Source of the DNA: Undaria pinnatifida
Taxonomy: Eukaryota; Sar; Phaeophyceae; Laminariales; Alariaceae
Assembly: GCA_012845835.1 (NCBI GenBank)
Contig: JABAKD010000003.1
Coordinates: 3,220,212-3,284,211 of the forward strand
Direction of reading: 5' to 3'
DNA length: 64,000 nucleotides
Shown: piece by piece, positions 58,301 to 64,000 of the stretch
How positions within the stretch are numbered: the first letter of the stretch is position 1
How the letters are laid out: each line of letters opens with the position of its first letter
The notes under the pieces: model-generated
Told to the model about the DNA's origin: nothing
Databases searched by the model: none
What the model saw: the letters and a program-made list of their open reading frames with translations, nothing else
Made by a program: the position numbers and the translations under genes

Positions 58301-61300
58301 ACCAACATGCCCCGCCACCACTTGCGAGGGTCAAGGGTCTTGAAACTACGGCAATGCATGAAATGAGCACACCCCACCTCCAGCAGCAGCAAGAACACCA
58401 ACGCCACCTCCACCAATCACCAGTTACACTAGCACCAACACCCCCCGCACCACGCATTAACAACAACATTGAACGAAACGTTGAACGACTTACAACAACT
58501 CCGTTGACGAAAATTCTCACGGGCGAAATCGCTGTCATGGATGCCCAGTCTCGCCTCCCCCTTCGTGTTGTGCGCCCTGCCCCTCGCCCCCTTCCCCACC
58601 ACCACCAGCGGCAACAACACACAACAACCATCAACATCAACATCAACATCAACAACGACATCAACACTCCAGTGATGAGAACTAGAACAAGAACAAACAC
58701 ATCGAATGATGAACGTTCTCACAGGCGAAAGTGCTGTCGTGGATGTCCAGTCTCGCCTCTCCCTTGGTGTTCTGCGCCCGACCATCGCACAAAGAGTCGG
58801 GGTCTAGCACCACCTCGCTGATCGCGGTCACGAAACTGTACACGGAACAAGAACACAAACAAGAACAGCAACAACAACACGAAAGAGAACAAAGAACAGC
58901 ATCTAAGAACAGGAGCGAACACGAGAAAACTAACAAAAATATGAAACAAGAAGGTAAACATGTCGGGATCTATCACCACCTCGCTTATCGTAGCGACGAC
59001 ACTGGTGTACACTTAATAGGGTTCCCCCAACAAGGCGGTCATACTTTGCCCTGGCACACCACCGCCCTACTGTGCACGAAGCAGAGAACAACATCAAGAA
59101 CAAGAAGACGAGAATGTCGACGGTCTAGCGCCTCCGTGCTGGTGATCAATCCGTCCACGGAACGAACGAACACAAACAGCATCCAAATAATAAAACAACA
59201 ACAACAAAATAAGTGAGAAGATGGACAAGACCAGCACGAAAATGTATGACGAAGCCCTCTCATCGGTGCAACACAACTTTCGTGCTACGACAGCGGTGCA
59301 ACACATCTCTCTTCTTTGCTGATTCTGTTTTCGCTGAACGATGGGGCTCCTAGACCCACGAAATCGTCGGAATGCCATTGATATAGCAAAACTAATTTTG
59401 ATAACGCTGAACACCGACAGTAACGCTGAAACACGATTATCGATAGTAACGCTGAACACAATTAACTACAATAACCAGAAAGTTAATATCCCCAACCCTA
59501 ACCCTAAGAAGGAGAAAACGACCGACAATAACCAGACCAAGTTCAACAAGAGTACAAAAAGAAAGCGAACAAGAGCAAGAAACCCGAACGGCAAGGCGAC
59601 AACGACGACCGACAACAACAACCACAACAAAATTCGCTATTACCTCCGTCCATCTGAAATGATTGTGTCAGGCCCTCCACGGCCCTGGTTCTCTGTGCGG
59701 TCGAGCGACTGCACCGTTACTCCCTTGAACCTCAGACGCCCTCCGTGCGCCCTGATCGTGATGAACTTGTCCTTATCGCTCCTCTGCGAATACGTTAAAT
59801 GCGGTCCAATTAAGCAATTTCATTAACTCGACTAAATAATATTAAAGCACGTGAAATCAGACCAACTCCAATTGCATCCAATTACGCGCAATTATGTGTC
59901 AGGTTTCAGGCTTTGTTGGCATCTGCGGGTGGGAGTTGATCGCGATGAACTTGTCGTTATCGTTCCTCTGCAATTAAGTGCGAACAAATTAAATGGGAAT
60001 AAGGTGAGTTCGAACAAAAATATGTTAAAAGCGTTTTAGGTTTAAGGCTTCGTAGGCATAGAGGGGTGCAGAGTGGTGATAGGGTGTTGTGTTGTGTTGT
60101 GTTGTGTTGTGTTGTGTTGGGTTGTATTGTGTTGTGTTGTGTTGTGTTGTGTTGTGTTGTGTTGTGTTGTGTTGCGTTGTGGTGTGGTGTGTCGTGTCGT
60201 GTCGTGTTGTGCCATGTTGTGTTGTGTTGTGTTGTGCTTGGCTGTGTTGTGTTGTGTTGTGTTGTGTTGTGTTGTGCTTGGCTGTGTTGTGTCGTGTTGT
60301 GTTGTGATGGGTGGAGTTGTGGTGGGTTGTGGTGGAGGTGAGGGCGGGGGAGGGGGGAAGGGAGGAGAGTGGGCTGTGTGGACAAAAATAGTTGGGAGCC
60401 GGTGCGGGACAGTTGTGCAGCTCAAGAGTGAAACTAAAATGCTACTATTAATAGCTGTTAATGTCCAACAATTTTTCAAAATATACGGCACTATGGTAGC
60501 AGTATTGATAGTTGCACGTGCCACTGCCATCTACGGTTTTTTAGCCACACACGTATTTTTGTGGCATACCAAAGAGGCCGGGTGTAATCATCGTAACGCA
60601 TGGCCGTAACCCGAGGGGGGGGGGGGGGGGGGGGGGGTCATAGCAGCACATACAACGGCGGTGGTATTGACAAAAGCACATGCCCCTGCCGCCGTATACT
60701 TGAACTAAAACCGTATCGGCGGGTCCCTTACAATGTGAGAAGTGGAGTAGTGACGGCAGTACTCGAAAAAGGCGCATGCATGCCACCACTGAGCAAAACA
60801 CATACACACATTAGGAAGGTGGCGGTGGTGTTGAAAATCGCACATTTTCACGTGCTACTTGCACAACTCTACCAACCCTGTTTACTACAGTACAGCAGGG
60901 GTCCCTCAACAGGGCTGCCTGATTAGGGCATTAACCCGATACAAGGCGGTCAAGTTCACTTGGCGCTACCGGCGAATCTCACTCACAACATGGAATGAAT
61001 AAAGCGGCTTCCCCCTATAGAGCGTCTCGCACACCACCGCTTTATTTGGGGACGCCTACTACTGTACCGCGAAAACCATCCCACACTAAATGCAAGTTGT
61101 TTTTCACGAAAAAAAAACGTGGATGCAGCAAACAAAACTAAACAAGAAACAGAATGGGAGAGGAAACGGGGTCTCATACAAGGTACGGCGGCATTTTTCT
61201 GACGATCTTCCTCACCACGTAGCAGTACATAAACAGAGGGAAAGGGGGGGGGGTATTTCATAGGAGGTAACGATGGACCCGAAGGGTGCACCAGCTAGCG

Positions 61301-62253
61301 TTGGGCTGCGAAAGCAACTGAGTTAAATCGACACACGACGCGTATGAAAATACGTGGAAGTGTGGTGGGCTAAAGCTTTATTTTTCCCCATCCGCCGGAG
61401 GATAGAAGAAAAAAAAAAGATGGATAATGGTGACACGCCTCCTTACCACATAGAGGTTGTTCACGTCGCCCCCGTAGTCCGGCCCGAAAACATCGAGTCG
61501 CACGTTGTCCTGGATGTCTGTTGGCGGGGACGAAATGCAATAATCGCCGGGTCAGTCGGTAGCGAGACCTTTCAGTAAGACTGAGAAAGAATTGGTGGCA
61601 GAATTCACGTCTGGAGAACAAGTGGGTGGAACGAGTGAATGAACACTATGAATGGCTGCTGAGTTATCTTGTACAATACGCTGGAGACGTGGGGATTTTT
61701 GCGGCTGGCAAATAAGTGGGTGGAAAGACGAAAAGCAAAGTATGAGTAGCTGCTGACTTGTCTTGTGCAATGGGCCGGGGGCGTTGGCATAGAGTGGCGC
61801 GGCAAAGCTCGATCGATCAGCTCTCAAAACGTTTCCCTATTGAATACTCAGTCCAATTCCCGCCCTCCTTTCTTTTGATTCTTGCCGAATATTTGCTTGT
61901 TGTATTTTGACATATTTGAGGCTCCTGGAACCCCAACGTTTGAGCGCCAAAAGAAAAGAAAAGAAACGCATTCAGCAACGCCGGCTCACGCCTTGCAAAA
62001 CTGCGAAAAGACGGGCAACCATGGGTGGTTAGGGCGTCGTCCTCCTGTTCGCGGAGTTGCAGTGAACCCAATAGACCACCCGCGAGGTGGTCGTGAGGGG
62101 GGAAGCCTCAGGTGAACATTCATCCGCCTCTCCATGGGGAAAACCAACAAAAAGGCCCGTCTCCGTACTCACACAGGCTGGAGTTGAGGAAGTAGTCGCC
62201 GGTCCAGTAGTCAGTGATGGTGTTGTTGTTGCTGTTGTAGTGATATATCGGCC
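52207..62253 (-). CDS. Mannuronan C5-epimerase, 5' end not found (10 exons)
   Basis: Secreted enzyme that turns D-mannuronate into L-guluronate in alginate after polymerisation, changing the stiffness of the brown-algal wall. Exons, 5' to 3' on the minus strand: 62253-62173, 61517-61447, 59783-59644, 58835-58723, 58098-58007, 57681-57483, 56885-56685, 55491-55372, 55072-54942, 52374-52207. Phases agree at every junction and the chain gives 437 residues plus stop. The product is a right-handed beta-helix with Asn/Asp turns. Family hallmarks are [58 protein letters not shown] (DPHDD as in the catalytic site), [21 protein letters not shown] and [11 protein letters not shown]. The signal peptide and about the first 50 residues are missing; exon 62253-62173 starts in mid-codon, so more exons lie upstream. 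Brown algae carry many such genes. Whether this copy is active is unknown, but no stop or frameshift breaks it. Confidence 0.9.
53951..54187 (+). mobile_element. Family B element, copy 3, in epimerase intron 9
   Basis: Starts GACGCGTGCTACGATAGAGG and ends CCTCCATCGTAGCACGTC: a short complete copy of about 237 bp with good inverted ends. Confidence 0.85.
54325..54905 (-). pseudogene. Tandem echoes of the end of epimerase exon 9
   Basis: Units of about 180 bp start at about 54,557, 54,738 and 54,916 with AAGCG.TG.CG..TTCTT. The third contains the true exon end and donor; the first two, plus a shorter piece near 54,340-54,395, hold degraded copies (CGTGCTGTCCCTGGTGTC, GCGCCGTCCCTGGTGTCGAT against TGCTGTTCCTGGTGTCGATG). 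All keep the same strand and lie downstream of the exon in the direction of transcription. Confidence 0.85.
54942..55072 (-). CDS. Epimerase exon 9
   Basis: After CCGCAACAG; ends TTCGAG|GTATAA. Encodes [20 protein letters not shown] then [17 protein letters not shown]. The acceptor before GATCAG was rejected because it would need a non-GT donor. Confidence 0.88.
55372..55491 (-). CDS. Epimerase exon 8
   Basis: After CCGCGCAG; ends CATGT|GTGAGT. Encodes [19 protein letters not shown], then a Thr/Ala-rich stretch and YAVFM. Confidence 0.9.
55862..56323 (+). mobile_element. Family B element, copy 4, with a family D element inside
   Basis: Left end CATACGCACGCTACGGTAGAGG, right end near ACGTCTATCGCAGCACGTG. 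A family D element (55,912-55,999) interrupts its left part. The usual CCCGATGCGCAATCCCATGG and GGAGCCCCGTCGTTCAG follow. Lies in epimerase intron 7. Confidence 0.75.
55912..55999 (+). mobile_element. Family D mini-element nested in family B
   Basis: TTAACGCCTGAACAGCTGG at the left, TACTTGGAATTAGTATAGGG inside and GGCCTCTGAAGGGGTTAA at the right; TTAA at both edges. Confidence 0.8.
56320..56570 (-). mobile_element. SINE-like S3 element, copy 3, with a long trinucleotide tail
   Basis: The plus strand shows GTTGTTGTA-type repeats to about 56,475, then CGTCACAGAACAGGCTCTAG, TCACTCTGGAGTGGAAG and CCCCAGGGTGAAACAAAC, the complement of S3. It directly adjoins the right end of family B copy 4. Confidence 0.65.
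56685..56885 (-). CDS. Epimerase exon 7
   Basis: After ACAACTTAG; ends AACCGAT|GTAAGG. Encodes [40 protein letters not shown] and [20 protein letters not shown]: beta-helix turns with IMLHRS. Confidence 0.95.
57190..57297 (-). repeat. Family A element, copy 7
   Basis: On the minus strand it starts GGATTTTTCACGGCATGACC and runs through GGGTCGAGTCGAATCGAATC. Short and probably truncated. Confidence 0.65.
57483..57681 (-). CDS. Epimerase exon 6 (DPHDD site)
   Basis: After CTTCTGGACAAG; ends GGCATAA|GTGAGT. Encodes [40 protein letters not shown] and [12 protein letters not shown]: three beta-helix turns with the conserved DPHDD. Confidence 0.95.
58007..58098 (-). CDS. Epimerase exon 5
   Basis: After GAGCGTAG; ends GACAAT|GTGAGC. 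Encodes [20 protein letters not shown] and NMDIMDN. Confidence 0.92.
58200..58325. repeat. CAC/CAA-type microsatellite in epimerase intron 4
   Basis: CACCAACACCAACACC-like repeats with interruptions. Confidence 0.7.
58515..58600 (-). pseudogene. Echo of epimerase exon 4 (downstream side)
   Basis: On the minus strand GGGCGCACAACACGAAGGGG through GCCC|GTGAGA matches the [19 protein letters not shown] end of exon 4 and its donor (here [19 protein letters not shown]). The first half of the exon is missing. Confidence 0.88.
58723..58835 (-). CDS. Epimerase exon 4
   Basis: After CGTGTACAG; ends GCCT|GTGAGA. Encodes [20 protein letters not shown] and [16 protein letters not shown]. The last T joins AT of exon 5 to give Tyr, the residue expected there. 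The related copies nearby would not give Tyr or are truncated. Confidence 0.9.
58960..59170 (-). pseudogene. Two echoes of the start of epimerase exon 4 (upstream side)
   Basis: At 58,964-59,010, TGTACACCAG then TGTCGTCGCTACGATAAGCG and GAGGTGGTGATAGATCCCGA match the acceptor and the start of exon 4 ([13 protein letters not shown]). At about 59,105-59,165, TTCCGTGGACGGATTGATCA and GGAGGCGCTAGACCG match more weakly (LITSTEALD). Confidence 0.8.
59644..59783 (-). CDS. Epimerase exon 3
   Basis: After TATTCGCAG; ends CGGAG|GTAATA. Encodes [20 protein letters not shown] and TIISDG, a strongly conserved part of brown-algal epimerases. Confidence 0.9.
59930..59982 (-). pseudogene. Echo of the start of epimerase exon 3
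   Basis: On the minus strand TTGCAG then AGGAACGATAACGACAAGTT and CATCGCGATCA match TTCGCAG then AGGAGCGATAAGGACAAGTT and CATCACGATCA of exon 3. It lies about 180 bp upstream and keeps an AG acceptor. Confidence 0.88.
60090..60315. repeat. (GTTGT)n minisatellite in epimerase intron 2
   Basis: About 45 five-base GTTGT units with scattered changes. Open frames of Cys/Val/Leu and of His/Asn/Thr/Gln across it are artefacts. Confidence 0.88.
60896..61075. repeat. Dispersed repeat R5, copy 2
   Basis: See 44,592-44,790; shares GGGGTCCCTCAACAGGGCTG-like text and CACACCACCGCTTTA. Confidence 0.6.
61275..61419 (+). mobile_element. SINE-like S2 element, copy 2
   Basis: Nearly identical to 15,226-15,378 and also ends in an A-rich run. 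Lies 28 bp downstream of the donor of epimerase exon 2, in antisense orientation to the gene. Confidence 0.7.
61447..61517 (-). CDS. Epimerase exon 2
   Basis: After CGCCAACAG; ends TATGTG|GTAAGG. Encodes [20 protein letters not shown] then LYV. The acceptor seven bases further in would create a stop with exon 1, so this one was chosen. Confidence 0.8.
61616..61790. repeat. Two ~90-bp tandem units in epimerase intron 1
   Basis: AAGTGGGTGGAA(C/A)GA and TATGA.T.GCTGCTGA.TT.TCTTGT.CAAT occur twice with about 80% match. Confidence 0.6.
62173..62253 (-). CDS. Epimerase exon 1 of those found
   Basis: After GTGTAACAG; ends CCTGT|GTGAGT. Encodes [20 protein letters not shown] then FLNSSL. Two leading bases finish a codon from an unseen upstream exon. 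Confidence 0.75.
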
Positions 62254-62279
62254 CTGTTACACGTCGCGACGGAACACAC

Positions 62280-62520
62280 AAAAAATGGTGGAGGATCCGG
62301 GTGGGGTGGGGGATGGGGGTTGGAGGGAGTGGGGGGTGGGGGGTGGGGGGATGGAGGGTTGGGGTGAGGGTGGGGATGGGGGTTGGGGTAGGGGTGGGTG
62401 GGGTTTGGGTTTGGGGTAAGGGTGGCAGTGGCGGTGGGGGTTAGGGTGGGTGGGGTTTGGGATTAAGGTGAGGGTTGACGTGGGAGTGGGGGTTGGGATG
62501 GTGGTGGGGCGTGCATGTAA
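62280..62520. repeat. G-rich GGGGTTGGGG/GGTGGGG tract
   Basis: Imperfect GGTGGGG, GGGTTTGGG and GGGGTTAGGG units on the plus strand, so C-rich on the sense strand of the epimerase gene, just upstream of exon 62,253-62,173. Confidence 0.7.
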
Positions 62521-62634
62521 CGGTTTGGAGGCGTGTTTTTGTTCGTCAACCAAAAAAAAAAACACATTTCGCCAACACAAAACACGTTTCAAGGGCACCC
62601 GCTCGCATCATACGCACGAAAAAATGCCGGACAA

Positions 62635-63119
62635 AACACGCATGCCGCGGCGGTAGAGGTGGACTATTTTTTTTGTGACACTTTTGACTTGAGGAGCTCT
62701 GCACTTCTGCCCAAAAATCGATTTTAGGGGGGGAGGGGGGGGTAAGTGCCTTCATACCGGGTGAGCAATCTCATGGTTTATAGGCCTAAGACGAAAACAC
62801 AAACATGGAAAAATCAACGAAAATTCCGACGATTTTTTTTTTTTTTCTTTACACACATCTGCTTTCCAGCCTCTGGACAACAAGCCGTGGTCACAGGTGT
62901 CGTCCCTTCTCTCCCCCCGGTTCTTGCCTTCAATTTTTATCGAGCATAGGGTTCAGCAATTCCAACGCTGCTCGTCGATTTCTTCATCGAGTGTTGCTAT
63001 ACAAAAATAAAAAAATAAATCAACGAAAATTCTGACCATTTTGGGTCGAGGAGCCCCGCCCACCAGAAAATGTTTGAGCCACAAAAGTACTACCTGGTAC
63101 CTATGTTGTGGCGTGCGTG
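62635..63119 (+). mobile_element. Family B element, copy 5, split by a SINE
   Basis: Left end ACACGCATGCCGCGGCGGTAG, right end near ACCTATGTTGTGGCGTGCG. GAGGAGCTCTG, CAATCTCATGG and GAGGAGCCCCGCC mark the usual internal text. An S1 SINE interrupts it at 62,833-63,016. Confidence 0.75.
62833..63016 (-). mobile_element. 5'-truncated S1 SINE with target-site duplication
   Basis: Minus orientation: a T-run, then CTGCTTTCCAGCCTCTGGAC, CCGTGGTCACAGGTGTCGTC and CTTCAATTTTTATCGAGCAT, the complement of the last ~150 bp of S1. The tRNA-like 5' part is missing. A 22-bp text starting AAATCAACGAAAATTC lies on both sides (62,811-62,832 and 63,017-63,038) with two mismatches. Confidence 0.88.
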
Positions 63120-64000
63120 AAAACGTCTGTACTCGTATGATGTTTTTTTTTATCCGACAATATGCATGCGGCATATAAGTACGCGCGATCGCATCATCAC
63201 ACGCAGCTAAGCTTGAGTTTTGATTACACCCTTTTTGGTCGATCTCACACACACAGCTCAAGTGTGTTTTTTCACTATTTAAATATAGTCTACAGGTTTC
63301 AGCGTCGTTCGCTCATAAACCTCCCACATCAAGAATAAAAACAGAAAAAGAAAGGAGATATTGATGCCCTTGACATTGTGGTTGAAGGTACCATGGAGAA
63401 GGTGTTTTGCGCTTTCCAACCTCTGTCGGGTTGGAAAAAAACATGTCAAAATAGTATTGAAACCGACGAACGAAGGTCACAACAACCCAGGTAGAACCAA
63501 CTCACGGAAAAATCATGTGTAATACAAAATACTGAAGTATAAAAAAGGGTACACCTGGTATAATACTACCTTCTTGACCAACATTTTCGCTGTTTTCGCG
63601 TGGATTGGATCGGATTGGATCGGTCTTGAACTGCTGTGACATTCGACGGTTTTAGTACTATTATACGACCGGTACATTGTACCTGGTATGTTTTTCTACC
63701 CAACCCAAAAATTGGTCAAAATCGCAAACACTTGTATTGTTCTACCGTACGTGGGTAAAAAAATAGCACCAGTAAAATAGGTAAATCTCAGCGGTAAAAC
63801 TCTTCGACCTTCGTGACCTGCAAAATTGTCACCCCCCCCCCCCCCACGATGATGCAGACATAATCTACAACGTATATCCATATATAGTATACACAGTACA
63901 ATATAATATTGCATAAAAAGGTTATCGCATCTGTAAAAAATATTGATTGATTGATACCCTGGTACACATGTACTATACACTTCGTGTATCGGGCCTTTTC
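63120..64000. other. Non-coding
   Basis: No gene recognised. Holds a GCAGCTAAGCTTGAG / CACACAGCTCAAGTG fragment at 63,200-63,265, a GTTGGAAAGCGC fragment (minus) at about 63,400-63,450, and TACCTGGTA at 63,091-63,099 (just outside) and 63,680-63,688. The missing 5' exons of the epimerase may start here or beyond the window edge. Confidence 0.4.

Noticed and set aside
63390-63455. Minus-strand stretch reading GTFNHNVKGINIS as a possible missing epimerase exon
   Set aside because: It has beta-helix-like text, but no donor of the right phase was found and part of it matches a dispersed GTTGGAAAGCGC repeat.

Overview
The window reads as nuclear DNA of a brown alga (Phaeophyceae). Two spliced genes support this. 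One encodes a mannuronan C5-epimerase of the brown-algal type (alginate remodelling in the cell wall). The other encodes an organelle-type DEAD-box RNA helicase cut into 17 small exons by long introns. The species cannot be named from the sequence alone. Coding sequence is only a few percent of the window. The rest is a dense mosaic of simple repeats, short tandem arrays, small elements with terminal inverted repeats, SINE-like elements and one decayed LTR retrotransposon.

Layout. 1-8,794: repeats, with one clear exon of a WWE-domain protein on the minus strand (2,112-2,256) and a degraded partial copy of it next door. 8,795-30,024 (+): the helicase gene. I rebuilt 17 exons whose phases agree at every junction and add up to an open frame of 833 codons plus stop. 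It carries all DEAD-box motifs, a GUCT-like domain and an RGG/GYGG tail. 30,025-39,800: no gene, only small repeat families. 39,815-43,413 (+): the 3' part of a Ty3/gypsy-type retrotransposon (integrase, C-terminal domain, 3' LTR), broken by frameshifts and stops and lacking the reverse transcriptase part. 43,414-52,206: mostly repeats, with weak exon-like pieces of an unrecognised plus-strand gene near 47.0-48.5 kb. 52,207-62,253 (-): ten exons of the mannuronan C5-epimerase. The start of that gene (signal peptide and first residues) was not found and may lie to the right. 62,254-64,000: repeats, including a SINE inserted inside another element with a visible target-site duplication.

The two main genes are convergent and have no evident functional link: one acts on organellar RNA, the other in the cell wall.

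The most unusual signal is what I call echo exons. Around many exons of the helicase, the epimerase and the WWE gene there are degraded, partial, same-strand copies of that exon, often with its splice site. They lie a few hundred bases away inside the adjoining intron. Other points of note are a GC-AG intron, a family of about 90-bp elements bounded by TTAA, several inverted-repeat families that share a terminal ACGATAG core, two SINE-like families with a common 3' core, and a strongly over-represented 9-mer, TACCTGGTA. All reconstructions were done by eye, without alignment or transcript data.
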